A program made the translations under genes and the position numbers. 64,000 nucleotides of DNA from Trichobilharzia regenti (taxonomy: Eukaryota; Platyhelminthes; Trematoda; Strigeidida; Schistosomatidae), in assembly GCA_944472135.2 (NCBI GenBank), contig OX235263.1, forward strand, positions 85,902,721 to 85,966,720, given 5' to 3'. Positions 10,530 to 21,814 of the stretch are shown here, piece after piece. Position 1 is the first letter of the stretch; every line of letters starts with the position of its first letter. The notes beneath the pieces were generated by a model. That model was not told the DNA's origin. It did not search any database and worked only from the letters and a program-made list of their open reading frames with translations.

Positions 10530-10865
10530 AGACTGTTTAAATGATGGATTTTACTTTCTCAAAAAAACAGTCAAAATACTTGACCCTGACAATATGCGTA
10601 AGTTTTCAATGACCTGGTGAAACACTAGATAGACCAATAAACTGAAAAAGTTGAACAAACACTGGATGTCCAGCTTTCACAAACACTGTAGAACATAGGG
10701 GGTGCCACAGGAGTGCATGATAAATACAATATATATTAGTTATTTTAATACAGTAGGCAAAAATCAGGGGTATGTAATACTACACAGCATATGATTGTCT
10801 ATTCTGTAATACATAAGCAAATGAACTTTTCATTAGTTTTAACATTCTGATTGACTGAATGCCTT
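10530..10865. other. No recognisable feature
   Basis: AT-rich, no coding or repeat signature found. Confidence 0.35.
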
Positions 10866-10869
10866 CAAG

Positions 10870-11450
10870 CATAGAACCTTGCACAGATACGGCAGCGATG
10901 TGAGTTCCCACTCTCCCTCCCTCCGTGTAGCACATAAAGCATGAAAAGAGAGTGATGAGAGATTCATCAAAATAAAGACAGTAAACAGAAGTGTGAATTA
11001 GGGAAAATGAATAGAAATACGGAGGAACAATACAAATTTATTGGATAGGACTTACAAATCACAAAAAGTGAATGAATCTGCGCCAGCCAGTGAGAACGAT
11101 TTTGAGCCATACCACCAATTGCCTCTAGCTTTCATTGGGTTTTACCATCTCAAAGACCCCAACCAGACAGGAAGTATACACCTTTCTCATTATGTGGCTG
11201 GCTTAAACTAACTGTTGTGGATTTCATTGCCTGATGAAGTCATGTTTCGGCTTGACCACCATGCGATAGCTCTTTTCCAACCTGATTCATCCAGTGTAGG
11301 TCAGCTATCATAACCCGTCAGTCGAGAAAGTCGGTCGATGGCTAGGAATGCGTAGCGCATATCCACACCATCTCAATCGGTGTAACTTCATAACCTCGTC
11401 GTCTGATTTCGCCTCCTTAATTAGCAGTCGATATCTGATCTTTATATTAC
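10870..11450 (-). mobile_element. RTE-A 3' end
   Basis: Parallels 62225-62760: both contain GTAGCACATAAAGCA / GTAGCACACAAAGCA, AGACAGTAAACAGA, TGCGCCAG(CCAG)TGAGAACGATTTT, and TAGCTCTTTTCCA. In the longer copy these follow the RT frame on the minus strand, so this is its 3' portion and UTR. Confidence 0.65.
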
Positions 11451-11454
11451 ATTC

Positions 11455-11865
11455 TTACTTTGGTCATAGAATGTGACATTAAGATGAAACTTTCGATTTT
11501 GAAGAAATATCCATTCTCCTTGTTTACTTCAATCCATAATCGCAACTGCTACGTTGACGCAGTAGTTTGACTTGCGTATCCTACGGGTAACATTGTCTGG
11601 AACGAATATTCCTGCAGTCCCTAATTTATCAGAAAGGTTGTTGGTTGTTCTTGTCTATTTCAAGTGGAGACTTTAATTAAATATTCAAAACTATTTGTAA
11701 CTTGGTTGTTATTGTCTAACAGTGGAATGCAAGACACAGGTTTAGTCCTATCTCGGATGTATTTGCATCTTGTGTGAGTGATGCTGTTTCAAATAAAACC
11801 TAAATTCACTACCTACCATTCACCCTGCCACTAGTCGATGACAGCTGGTTTTCTTCATTCTTTCG
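11455..11865. other. No recognisable feature
   Basis: AT-rich intronic sequence without a family signature. Confidence 0.35.
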
Positions 11866-11869
11866 CGTT

Positions 11870-12075
11870 CTCATCATAACATACAGCTTCAGACTTGAGT
11901 GTAGAAGTTTCTGTAGCTGTGGTATTTCTTAGCCTCATGCCTAACCTGCTCTTTTTGATGTCGGTTTTACTGTCGACTAGCAGAGGTTTACAGGTGCGTT
12001 GGCCGGGAATAGAACCCTGAATCCTGTGAGTTGTTGACAAGTGTTCTATCATTGAACCAGTGATCCACTGCAGCT
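11870..12075 (-). repeat. TS3 tRNA-Gly-like SINE
   Basis: On the minus strand: CACTGGTTCAATGATAGAAC (D-arm-like), then GGGTTCTATTCCCGGCCAAC (B-box-like), then the family body. Confidence 0.6.
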
Positions 12076-12079
12076 GGGA

Positions 12080-12750
12080 TCAGATGTTATTTGTTTTCAA
12101 CAAACTGAAGCTTTGCACTTAAATTCTATCATAGGTTGACAACAATATGTTATCCATTTGAGATAGTTTATGGTTTTTGACTTACTCACCAATCTTTGAT
12201 TCATAGATGTGCTAAGGTGCAAGAGCTTACATTCGCACTTCTCTGTGTGTGTGTATTCCAAGGTATCAATGTAAAACATTGAAATATGATCATTGGAATT
12301 TGGAATTTTCACTTATTTCTTGTTTTTCCTTTTTCTTTTTTCTTTAACTTAAATTTCAAAACAAATTTTCTTTTTGCATACCAAAAAAGTAGAATATGCC
12401 TTAAGTGATGTAACATTTCAGGAGAAATGAATTAAGTTTTCTGAAATTAAATTCTTACTTTATAAAAAGAGTTATTTGAAAGGTGTTGTGTAACTTACCA
12501 AAAACAAAAAACAAAACAAAAGATACTGACTAAATTTCAAAATGTGTGTGTGCGCCTCTTTTTTTGGTTCTGGTTTTGTCTTTTTTTATCGTCAAATTTT
12601 TAACATGTTTATAGGTATTTTTACTGGCAGTTGAAACTGTGGATAACTAACTGCGTCTCCCTCTCTAGTATTATTTGAAAGGCTTTCGTGTCAGTGCTTT
12701 TTTACATTTATTCAGTGTATGTTTTCTTTTGGCTTTATATGTTGAGAAAA
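12080..12750. other. No recognisable feature
   Basis: Low-complexity T- and A-rich sequence (12300-12600) without coding or repeat-family signature. Confidence 0.35.
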
Positions 12751-12894
12751 ATTATTCCATCTCATAACTATTGAACATTAGGATGTCCTGGATAGTACCC
12801 ATTTCGTACTGAATCAGTTGGCGATCAGTGTCTGTACATAAGTGTCTGGTATGTACTTTGTGCTGTCCAATTGCCAGGTACTGTTACACGATTA

Positions 12895-13815
12895 GTAGGA
12901 TTCCGTAGCTTCATTCAATCTTGCAGGTGAACCACTTGAAGTTGTTGATAAGTTCGTGTATCTGGGTAGTTGTGAAAGAGTGCTGGTGGAGACGGATGCG
13001 TGACGGATGAAATTTTCAACTGTATCAGGAAAGCTAGGGTGGCATACACCTATTTGATCCATCTCTAGCGCTTTCGTGACTTTAACCTGTCTGTCAGAGG
13101 TTGGTTTTACAATACTTTGGTACGTGCTACCTTGCTCTATGCCTGTGAAACCTGGCCTCTTCGAGATGAGGATGGACAGCGACTGTGCCTATCCAACCAT
13201 TACTGTCACCGTAGAATTCTTTGCTTTCGATGGTACTTTCGTGTGAGCAACTCTGAGGTCCGACAGCGTGTGTCTGAACACAGTAAAGGTTATCATTCGT
13301 TGAGTGTCTTCACCTGGAAACATCGGCTTCGGTGGCTTGGACATATTCTAAGAATGTCATACCAGAGGCTTCCATACCGGCCTCTGTTCGCTAGCCCTGG
13401 GACTGGTTAGAAAAAGCGGAAAGGTGGTCAGCCCATGAGGTGACGTCGTGAGATGAACGGTATTTGTGGTAGGTTAGCATTGGTTGGTGCATCATGATGC
13501 CCTGGTTGGAGTCCGAGAGATAACTCGAATTGGTGACTCTAAATGTTATCGGATATGGCTAAGAATCGCAAACGATGGCGAACGTGCTACAATTTCCTTC
13601 CTTCCTCCCTTTCTGTTAATAATTGACGAATGCTGCTTGAGTTTACTAAATATGACTGTTTTCCTTCCAGATGATGAAGTACTCTATCTGTTCTCTACCT
13701 GTATTTTCAACTTTTATCTCATAAGTTGTTTTATCACTATGGGGTGGCGCATCTTCTTAGTGCCATATTGTACCAAGTTTTTTGTGTTGAAATAAACAAA
13801 TAAATAAATAATAAG
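12895..13815 (+). mobile_element. RTE-A element, 3' part with A-rich tail
   Basis: Frame fragments read KFVYLGS, then (13117 on) VRATLLYACETWPLRDEDG, VSNSEVRQRV and HRLRWLGHILRM, the post-RT C-terminal region of an RTE-type polyprotein. It then decays through PGWSPRDN and DMAKNRKRW. A short UTR ends at 13790-13811 in AATAAACAAATAAATAAATA, which works as poly-A signal and tail. Frame breaks near 12975 and 13410 show it is dead; the RT and endonuclease are missing. Confidence 0.78.
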
Positions 13816-14210
13816 TGGACAGCTGTTTTTTCCTCTTCCGGGACTTTCCAGCAGTACTCACCCATGGCCGCATCAGTGATCGAACTAAGAACCTTCAGAT
13901 ACAAAAGCGAATTCGTATACTACCCAGCCACTTGGGACAGAACTCGATGGCCTATCAATTATAGCTTTTGTCAGTTCGAGATATAGTGTGACCGCTAGCC
14001 GTCGTCATCAGTGGGTTTCTGTCCTCGTATATGCATAACTTAAAGCACCCCCATCCTGTAGTCAGTTACAAGTGAGCACTAGATCAATTTTCAAATATTG
14101 GTTTTACTGGGAACTGATTGATTTCGACTATACTGACGAATCAACTCTAGTTGGAGAACTACTGAACACTAAGATGTGCTGGACAGCTGTTTTGTCCTTA
14201 GAATGAGCAA
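13815..14210 (-). repeat. TS1 element, head plus leader plus second tail
   Basis: Minus-strand hammerhead-like relic (CTGGAAAG: C3 present but core bases after it changed), head, leader, then another tail start (14140-14205). This is a further tail-to-leader junction. Confidence 0.55.
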
Positions 14211-14214
14211 TCAG

Positions 14215-14500
14215 TGTCTCCTTCCCAAATGGCAAAAACCGTTTGTATACCGGGATTATCAGTTTAGTCATTCATTAAAAGTTATTAAATTCATTTGCTT
14301 ATTTTTGTGTGCTTTATGCTACTGTATCAGGTTGAGATCAAAAAAGAAGTTGTGATAATGCTTAATTCGTAATAGATGCTTGAAAGAAGATGAATCCCTT
14401 TCCACCTAAAATTTGATAGCTGTCGATTTTTGATTGGAATGTCTTTAAAAAGAAGTGCGGAAAATTTGAATTGCCTTCTTTACGTTAAGTGCGGTAGATT
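14215..14500. other. No recognisable feature
   Basis: AT-rich, nothing assigned. Confidence 0.3.
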
Positions 14501-14504
14501 TTCA

Positions 14505-14715
14505 AACTGATTTCAGCTCTAGCAAGACTGTAATGCCTCTCCATTCCCGACTGGTTTTGACATCCTCATCCATGTCGGCCGCCTCTAGTTGAAACGATGA
14601 TGTCTAGATAGATGAAGAAATACCCTCTTTCAAATTCCTTCTATTGATAGTGATTGGTGTGTTGCTGCTGTTCACCTTCGTCTTCACTATGTCCACTTAA
14701 AATCCTGTATCCACT
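14505..14715 (-). mobile_element. RTE-B post-RT fragment
   Basis: The minus strand reads KTKVNSSNTPITINRKEFER, then YLDIIVSTRGG. It matches the RTE region where KTEV/KTKV is followed by a Gly/Thr-rich segment and a TYLGS-type motif, as in the frame fragments at 45.7-45.8 kb. Short and stop-bearing. Confidence 0.5.
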
Positions 14716-14974
14716 GGCTGCTCTTTCTACTTCAATTAAAAGCCTTCACTGGGTTTTCCCTCCTGGATCATTTAATATGTGGCATTAGCTACTTACCAGT
14801 TGCTGATTAACATAAACTTGAAAATGCTAGCTGTCTAAACCACACTTTTAAAATACAGCCTGCTGCCTCAAATGGATTTATCCCACGTCCCCACATACAT
14901 AGTTTTATTGATAGGCTTCAAAAACAATCACAGTTAAGTATGCTTCATAACACTGTGTATCTACAAGTTAATTT

Positions 14975-15215
14975 ATTTTCAAGTGATGGTTTGTAGGGAT
15001 TTGATTGGTTTCAGGATTTCATCATGAGCTGACATTAGTTAGAGAACCACTGGAAAATTTGGGAGTACTGGACAGCTGTTTCTTCCTAGTTTGGGACTCT
15101 TCAACAGTACGCACCCACCGGGATTCGAACCCAGGACTTTCCGGTTACAAGGCGAGCTCGTATACCATTAAGCCACTGGTCCTTGAATTCTAACTTCTGC
15201 CAATTCACGACAGAG
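14975..15215 (-). repeat. TS1 short element
   Basis: Tail, hammerhead-like segment (position 3 is T: GTACTG then TTGAAGAG; stem III ACAGCTGT), and a well-kept tRNA-like head (B box GGGATTCGAACCC on the + strand complement). Confidence 0.75.
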
Positions 15216-15269
15216 CGCATTTTATTTTTCATTTGATCTACTCATCAAGATGACTGATTATATCTGAAA

Positions 15270-15455
15270 CCCTATCGATGGTAGTTCAGTAGTAGGTCCG
15301 GGTTAGACACCCCACCAGTGCACTCTCAAATCTTGCCTAGTCGGTTGTAAACCTGGTAAAGTGTGAAGTTGAGAAGTGGGGTTAGGAACCACACCACTTT
15401 TGAAATTTCATACTACCTGCTTGAAGCCCTCTGTTCCCCTAGGTACGTAAATGGA
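15270..15455 (+). repeat. TS3 tRNA-Gly-like SINE
   Basis: Head ATGGTAGTTCAGTAGTAGG with a B-box relic, body CTGGTAAAGTGTGAAG, and end motif GAAGCCCTCTGTTCCCCTAG. Confidence 0.55.
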
Positions 15456-15559
15456 TGGAAAAGAACCCAACTCTATCAATCATTTATGCAGAAGTGTAAT
15501 AAGTTCTTCAAAATTATGGTCGTTTGCTAACTGTAGGTCTTATACCTTATATATATTCC

Positions 15560-16175
15560 AGTATTTCATCATGAACTGATATCGATTGGAGAACCATTAG
15601 TAAACCATCTGGAAATGGTGGACAGCTGTTTAGAACTCTTTACAGTACAAACCCACCATAAGGGTCCCACCCCACAACTTTCTGGTTACAAGATGAGCGA
15701 GTTCATAGACCATTAATTCACTGGGATCCGATCCAATGGCCAGCCCATGAATTCCAACTCCTCCCAATTCATGATATACCGCGACCACTAGGTAGATAGT
15801 TATTTGGGTTCTAGTGAAAAGTCATAACCAGTAAGTCGGGGATGTGAGGACAAATACCCGTCACCAATGACATTTGCTCGTGGTAGCGTCATATCGTCAA
15901 TGGCAAAGGTTGGAATTCATGGGTTGGCCATTGGATCGAGTCTCAGTGACTTCATGGTCTCCGAGCTCACCCTGTGACCGGAAGGTCCTAGGTTCAAACC
16001 CCTCGTGTTGGGTGCATACTCCTGAAGAGTTTCAAACTAGGATGATGAAGCAGCTAGCTGTCCAGTACTCCTAGTAACGTTTCTTATGGTCCTTTAATCG
16101 ATATCAATTCATTATGAAATCCTGAAACCAGTCAATCAAATTCTTACAAACCAACACGTGATTATAATTGTTTAC
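15560..16175. repeat. Inverted pair of TS1 elements
   Basis: A minus-strand TS1 (15560-15800) meets a plus-strand TS1 (15800-16175) leader to leader, forming a large imperfect palindrome. In the plus copy the core at 16022-16029 is CTGAAGAG with C3 retained, but the stem I base next to it and the GAAA box have changed. In the minus copy position 3 is deleted. Confidence 0.7.
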
Positions 16176-16284
16176 TAAATTTCGACGATTTAAAGGTATG
16201 GATAAAAAGGTTTAAAGAGTGAAGTAATTTTAAATATCTGTCAGTTGTCTATCACACACCTGTGAGATGTGTCTATAAAAGTAA

Positions 16285-16650
16285 CTTTTATTATTCCCAT
16301 GGATTCCGAGTGCAATATAGAGGACTTCAACGACACATCTCCATTCCACCCTGTTCTTTTCAGTCCTTTTTGGGTTGCCTATAATCCATCATCTCCTTGT
16401 CTACGTCACCCTCGGACCCATGCCTAACTCGTCGCTTCCCATTCAGGTTTCACTTGAAAATCTAGTGCGCTATGTCACCCAGCGGTTTGTTCAGCATAAG
16501 TCGAGTCCATCAGTCTCCATTGTCTTCAGCATATCTGTTGACGAATAGGTTCTTGGATGGTTTATTTCCATAGTTTTCTGCTGTTAGTTTTTCCTTTGAC
16601 TAGCCATTTTACACTCTCTATGGAGCCAGGGAAGTCAGCTTTTGGTATTA
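16285..16650 (-). mobile_element. RTE-B 3' end
   Basis: Same order of sequence as 20590-20990, 49531-49810 and 61600-61870: a short tail, then CATAG/ATAGAGGACTTCAAC-type start, ACACATCTCCATTCCA, and the minus-strand C-terminal coding remains. Confidence 0.65.
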
Positions 16651-16739
16651 TTCTTCAGTAGCTCGTTGGAAATGGTTTTCGTGACGCGTCAAATTTCTGA
16701 TTAAAAAAAATCTTGGTCATTCATACTGACAAAAGAATG

Positions 16740-16965
16740 ACAATAAAATATTTCATTATTATTTTTTTGATTATAACTTGAAACCCCACAGTATTTTTGG
16801 TACAGGTATGAAATTTTCAACATGTGATATCCGTAGCCCAAATTTTGCAGGCCGACCACTGATATCAGGTGTGCGCCGGCAGGGGATCGAAACCCGGACC
16901 ATGTACATGGTTAGTGAGAGTAATAACCGCTGTGCTACCGCCGCTATCGACTTGGATTAAAAGTT
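16740..16965 (-). repeat. TS4 tRNA-like SINE
   Basis: The minus strand begins GGTAGCACAGCGGTTATTAC, has B box GGTTTCGATCC, then the family body CCTGATATCAGTGG, CTGCAAAATTTGGGCTACGG and GTACCAAAAATACTGTGG. Two further copies are at 30215 and 54645. Confidence 0.7.
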
Positions 16966-16969
16966 ATGT

Positions 16970-17325
16970 CACGAACTCATATTACTTAGTGAACCATTGA
17001 AAAATAAAAAGTACTGGACAGATTCGAAACTTCGATAATGAAAGGAAGACGAAATTTGCAGTATAAAATGATATCATTCTATTTCACAGGTTCTCATCAG
17101 CTGCACACCCCCACCTGAAATTACAATGGTTATACAGATGATAATAACATACTTTAATGTTTGAGTGGTAGTAGAGAAGAGATACGCGTCCAAAGTGAAA
17201 GCATTACAATTATTTAGTTTAATTTTTCATCATCAATTTAAACGCTTTTAAAATTGAAAAGAGGGGGACGGAAGGGTGAGACAGAAAACAGAAAAAATTA
17301 ACTGACAGAACAGTGTTACCTTGTA
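16970..17325. other. No recognisable feature
   Basis: Includes an A/G-rich run around 17255-17300; otherwise nothing assigned. Confidence 0.3.
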
Positions 17326-17329
17326 GGAT

Positions 17330-17602
17330 TGTTATAACAGAACACAAGGGTCAGGCAACAGATCGTTTATTAAGGAAATCATTACGCATTTATATATTTT
17401 CATGCACATTATTATGGCTTATTCAAGCAAACAAACACAAGCTTCTGGTTGGTTGTTTTATCACAGAAAGTTAACCTTGCATCTCTTTTTGGCTGTTTCT
17501 TGAATGTCAGATCATCTATATGTTAACTGTATCCGCCTGCGCAAAATCTGCTGTGGTTGGTTGTTGAATCAGTCTTTGTTCATATTTTCTCACTACCATA
17601 CA
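17330..17602 (-). mobile_element. Solo LTR, family LTR-E
   Basis: Parallels 63493-63787: TGTTATAACAGAACACAAGG start, CAGGCAACAGATCG, complement of AATAAA, GGTTGGTTGTTGAATCAG, CATATTTTCTCAC, ending in CA. The minus strand gives promoter-like and poly-A-signal-like motifs in LTR order. No target duplication is visible and no internal region is attached. Confidence 0.6.
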
Positions 17603-17839
17603 CATACACATTGACGTAAAATACTGTCTACCACTTTTGGCTAGCAGCCACCTCTCACCACAGGTTCACTTAGCAACTAAAAAAACAAAAGCGGTTACAG
17701 TTTATAAGACTGAGATTTGTTCAGTGCGTTGAGATCACTGAATCAGATGACTAATCAAAATTCAGTTACCAAGGGAGTGAGAGGTTAATCACACTCTCTT
17801 TCTGTATGCATAAGTCTGGTTTAAATCGTTTGATTGCGA

Positions 17840-18135
17840 TCGCTTAGGCGAATCGTAGTAAATTTACTTTCCTTTGTCTATTTAATATTTTGAAGGACTT
17901 AGAAATCTCTACGAGATATCCGGTATCAACAGTATGTCTGATAATTGCACTCTGAAAATACTTGCTTCCTTTCAAGCACAGATTTCTTGGAATATGTTCA
18001 GACAACCGGATAGAAACCCTTCTTTCTCTCCTTCCAATGTACTTGCTCCCACAAGTGCACTTAAATTCACTTAACGCGGTTGGAGGGGACATCAGCAGGG
18101 TTGCTGTTGGATTCCATCTCGATGGCTGAATAGTC
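17840..18135 (-). mobile_element. PLE GIY-YIG nuclease fragment
   Basis: The minus-strand frame reads FKCTCGSKYIGRRERRVSIR, a GIY-YIG-type stretch (KYIG, following Arg, SEHIP), then LNRQRKVNLLRFA. The lineage differs from the 7-10 kb PLE. No RT is attached. Confidence 0.65.
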
Positions 18136-18139
18136 ACCT

Positions 18140-18305
18140 CTAAACCTCAATGTACTGAGTTCGATCGCCGGCCAGTAGGATGACGGTTGCCTATTGTTAA
18201 AAATTTTTAAACTAGGATGAAATAACTGCTTAATACTCCCTGATGTTTAGCAGTCCTCTAACTGATATCAGTTCATAATAAAAAAAATTCCTTCAAACTA
18301 ACACT
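18140..18305 (+). repeat. TS1 short element, 5'-truncated
   Basis: Degenerate head with B-box relic GTTCGATCGCCGG, a decayed hammerhead segment (GGATGAAATAACTGC) and the family tail (CTGATATCAGTTCATAATAA). Confidence 0.5.
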
Positions 18306-18404
18306 TGAAGATGATATTTAGGATTCGACTTTTGTGAGAGTTCATTCACTCTGTTGTTATTATTACTATTCTTTGTCTTTTTGGATTTGGTCACTTTTTC
18401 ATAG

Positions 18405-18537
18405 AATGCTGGATTATCTGCATTACCTTATATTGGTATGTGGATAGGACAAGTATTATTCGGTTGGATATCGGATATATTATTAACTCGAAAAGTTGTA
18501 AGTGTTAGTTATGTGCGAAAATTAATGAATAGTATAG
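18405..18537 (+). CDS. SLC17-like transporter, coding exon (TM8)
   Basis: Acceptor TTTTTCATAG ends at 18404, donor GTAAGT starts at 18538. The 133-nt exon encodes NAGLSALPYIGMWIGQVLFG, then WISDILLTRKVVSVSYVRKL and MNSI, plus one base that completes a Gly with the next exon. LSALPY is a strong SLC17 signature at the start of TM8. The following basic loop (RKVVSVSYVRK) also matches the family, where intracellular loops carry Arg/Lys pairs. Confidence 0.92.
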
Positions 18538-18619
18538 GTAAGTTGTATTTTCAACTGTGATGTTTTTATATCACTATTATTATTATTATTATTATCTTAT
18601 ATTTACTCCTTTACCTTCA

Positions 18620-18795
18620 GAAGAGAACATAGTGCTTCAAGCTTAAGCTTTGAAGCTTCACTGGTAGTTGGTTCCAAGTCTAATGCTCAACTTTCCCTCT
18701 TTACCAGGCTTACTAACGGTTAAGAGAGGTTTAGAAATGGATTGGCCGAGAATCTAACCGAGTATTCTGCAGCTGGACCACAGATGCGTTTTTAT
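18620..18795 (-). repeat. TS3 tRNA-Gly-like SINE
   Basis: The minus strand carries the decayed B box and body (GGTAAAGAGGGAAAG) and ends in the GAAGCTTCAAAGCTTAAG motif. Confidence 0.5.
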
Positions 18796-18895
18796 GTAGT
18801 CTAATTTCACTTCATCTAATGTCAACATCCGTTTCTTCTCAAACACATAGAGAACTATTCAATTGGTAGCTCACCGCAGTTAAAAGTTGCGATCA

Positions 18896-18922
18896 TTGTG
18901 TGTGCGTGTGTGTGTGTGTTCG
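18896..18922 (+). repeat. GT dinucleotide microsatellite
   Basis: Short interrupted (GT)n run. Confidence 0.8.
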
Positions 18923-19199
18923 AATGATTGCTCATCGTTGAACATAGATAGATAATGTTCAATACCTCGAAGCAGCTGGTATAGAAAATTGCCTTTCACT
19001 TAGCTAACTGTCTATTTCTTGTTCTAGTAACCCTCGTAGATGATTTTAATTTTTCAAATGTACCTTATTTTTTCAATTTGTCTCTGTTGCATATCCCTTT
19101 GCTTCACCTGAAAATACTTGTATACATAATTACTGACAATTTGAGCTAAGCGAATCTAAGCTGTGGGCTTCTAAACTGTATGTATGATATGTATCCACA

Positions 19200-19740
19200 T
19201 ATATATATTTATGTGTGTGTGTATGTTGGTCTCTCTTTCTGTTTGCTCTCTTAGTCTGTGACCCTTTCACTGGTATGAACTTGTCTCCTTTAACAATGTA
19301 TATTCCATTTATATTATATATAATATGAGTGTCTGTTGACAGTCCGTTGCTTAGTGACATATATCCACATATGGTTGTTGACATGTCTGCTATATTCGCT
19401 ATGTATATTTGGATTGACACTCCATTATAATTAGCCATTCATGTTAAGACTGTCTAATGATTTGTTCCCACGCTTTGTCTGGAACATTCATATATATTTC
19501 GCATTCACAATCTTGTGATTTTACTTTACAACTACTTTACTTACTTACCACTTTGGTGTGAGACCATTTATTTTCGTCTCCTTGTGTTTGGACAACAGAA
19601 GTATCATCGCAAACCTAGTGGTCTTCTGATTTCCGCCTTCTCGCGTCAGGACTATTAGTTTCTCGACCAGTCCATAACAACAATTTAGCGACGAGTACAT
19701 AACAATGTAATCGCAAGGAGTGTATTATTGTGAGACTTTC
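19200..19740 (+). mobile_element. LTR-F relic with primer-binding-site-like end
   Basis: Shares an extended stretch with the reverse complement of 33265-33600: CTATGTATATTTGGATTGAC, CCATTATAATTAGCCATTCA, CTCCTTGTGTTTGGACAACA, AAACCTAGTGGTCTTCTGAT, CTCGACCAGTCCATAACA. After it, TAGCGACGAG (19686-19695) resembles the primer-binding site TGGCGACGGGG of the other copy with two G-to-A changes. The outer boundary is approximate. No gag-pol follows. Confidence 0.55.
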
Positions 19741-19769
19741 TCACTTACAATAAAACGATCTATCAACCA

Positions 19770-19997
19770 TAATGAGCAGTTAGAGAATCACTGGAAAACC
19801 ACTAGAGTGTACTGGGCAGCTGTTTGAACTTCCCAATTTCGGATTTATTACCGATACGCACCAATCTAGGGTTCAAACCCAAGACTTTCCTGTTACGAGG
19901 TGAGGTCGTGGAGCATTCAGGCACTGGGATCCGATCCAATGGCCTACTAATTCCGGTAAGAGATCTGTTACTCACCTATCAGTCTGACTGGCAGTTG

Positions 19998-20076
<79 letters not shown>

Positions 20077-20310
20077 ATAAATTGAATCTTGAATAGGGTC
20101 CCAGTGGCTCAATGGTCTACGAGCTCGCCTTGTAACCAGAAGGCCCTGGGTTTTAACCCCGCAGTGTGGGTGCATACTGATGAAGAGTCCCAAACAAGGA
20201 TAAAACAGCTGTCCAGTACTCCCTAATGGTTTTCCAATCGTCGTTTAATTTACGCCAACTTGTGATCAAATCCCTGGAAACCAATACTTGATAATAATGA
20301 GTCTCTACAA
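19770..20310. repeat. Inverted pair of TS1 elements around a (TA)n core
   Basis: Minus-strand TS1 (19770-19990) and plus-strand TS1 (20090-20310) flank a TA microsatellite at 20000-20073. The plus copy keeps A box TGGCTCAATGG, stem I arms around ATGAAGAG (A at position 3), and palindrome ACAGCTGT; its GGATAAAAC replaces GGACGAAAC. Confidence 0.7.
20000..20073. repeat. (TA)n microsatellite
   Basis: About 37 uninterrupted TA units. The open frames over it encode only alternating Tyr-Ile and are not genes. Confidence 0.95.
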
Positions 20311-20589
20311 AGCAATAAGAAGACTCAATTTATCTTAAACATGTCAGGTGTTGACGCAATTCATTTCAGACATTCTGAATATTCACGTATTTGTCATGCA
20401 TACTTTTACAGCAAGCAAAAAAGTATAATCGGTTACAATTTTTATCAGTATGGGTTAGAGTATTTATAGGTCATGATCACAGATAACAGATATTAAAATG
20501 AGGCAAAAAAAGAGGGATGAAAGTTATATTGACTATGAACCTTGAATCCAAAACTGGATTACGAAAGTATTTTTATTTTTATTATTATA

Positions 20590-21010
20590 ATTACCCTTGA
20601 GTTCTGAGTGGAACATAGGGCTTCAACAACACATCTCCACTTTGTCTTATCTTCTGCCGTCCTCTTCAGCTTGGATCACGGTCGCCCACAATCTCTCATC
20701 TCCTCCTCACACAATATCCTCCAATGTCACCTTAGGAACACCCACTCGTCTCTTTCTATTCGAGTTGCACTGAAGAGATGGCTTGGCGCGTTATGTCATT
20801 CCATGGTCGACTCAATGTACGCCCAATTCATCTCCATTTTCTTCTACATATTTGTTGAGCATTCGGCTCTTGGTTGATTTGTTCCTAGTCAGAGTTTCTT
20901 GTTGCTAATTCTTTCTGGCCGGCTGGCTGGCCAACCATTTGATCTTCAGTATGGAGCCTACAAGCCGGCAAAGTGAGCAGCTGTTGATAAAAGTCCTCAG
21001 TGACCTGTTG
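20590..21010 (-). mobile_element. RTE-B 3' end
   Basis: TTCTGAGTGGAACATAGGGC, ACATCTCCACTTTGTCTTAT and following bases repeat the order at 49.5-49.8 kb. The minus-strand reading is the C-terminal coding tail with several frame breaks. Confidence 0.68.
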
Positions 21011-21029
21011 GAAATCCTTTTCGTAACAC

Positions 21030-21195
21030 GCAATGCAAGTTTCTTACCAGTATAGAGGGGCCGATTCGACATTTACTCTATTTTCTTGCTTTATATGCTA
21101 CATGGAGGGAGGCACAGTGGGAACTTGGACTCCTGCCATATCTGTGCGAAGCAGTTCTACATTGAAACCAGTCAGTCAGTCAGTCAGTCAAATAT
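21030..21195 (+). mobile_element. RTE-A 3' terminus
   Basis: TATATGCTACATGGAGGGAG and the CAGTCAGTCAGT tail correspond to the reverse complement of 62225-62300, the 3' end of the RTE-A at 62-64 kb. Confidence 0.5.
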
Positions 21196-21317
21196 TCCAC
21201 CGAGGACGCACGTGAATAAAAACAGAATGGTTTATCGAAAATAAAAGATCTCTAATATTATTTTCCTTTAGCCATATATATATATATATTTGCTCTCTTT
21301 TATTTTCACATATATAG

Positions 21318-21559
21318 GCATGTTTGGACCGTGTATTCTTATGATTTTGATTACATTATTCGATTGTCAGAATAAATATGTCGTTGTTGGCTTATTAACA
21401 TCTGGATTATTTCTTAGTTCTGGTGTTTTCTCTGGTGGAATGTTGAGTCCAATTGAAATTACACCAAAATTTTCTGGTCTGTTATTTTCTGCATCGAATT
21501 CAGTCGGTGCATTGACAGGTTTTATAGCACCCATTGTTGCCAGTGCATTGACACCAGAT
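21318..21559 (+). CDS. SLC17-like transporter, coding exon (TM9 to TM11)
   Basis: Acceptor ATATATAG ends at 21317, donor GTAAGT starts at 21560. The 242-nt exon starts with two bases that complete a Gly codon, then reads MFGPCILMILITLFDCQNKY, VVVGLLTSGLFLSSGVFSGG, MLSPIEITPKFSGLLFSASN, SVGALTGFIAPIVASALTPD. The pattern S/H-x-x-EIxPKFSG followed by N-S/T-x-G-x-x-x-G-F-x-x-P is characteristic of the SLC17 C-terminal half. The exon ends exactly at LTPD, as in family members where T/N and the EW/QW motif follow. Confidence 0.94.
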
Positions 21560-21814
21560 GTAAGTTGTTTTTTTAAAAAATTTGTGCGAAGGAGTATTCA
21601 CCATTTAAATTTATGCGTTATTTGAACACTATATGCGCTATCGTAGTTCAGTCATCCAGATTTTTCGCATTGACTATATAACGGTAGAAGACGAAAGACT
21701 TAGTAAGGAAATTTTATATTTTCCCGTAGATCGATTGGACCGGAACGCTCGGTACCAGGTTGACATGTCGGCTTCTTGTGCAGATGCTTCAACTAGGTCT
21801 AGGTATTTAATTAG

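Noticed and set aside
19824..20193. Open frames on both strands encoding alternating Tyr and Ile
   Set aside because: They are translations of a (TA)n microsatellite running into TS1 copies.
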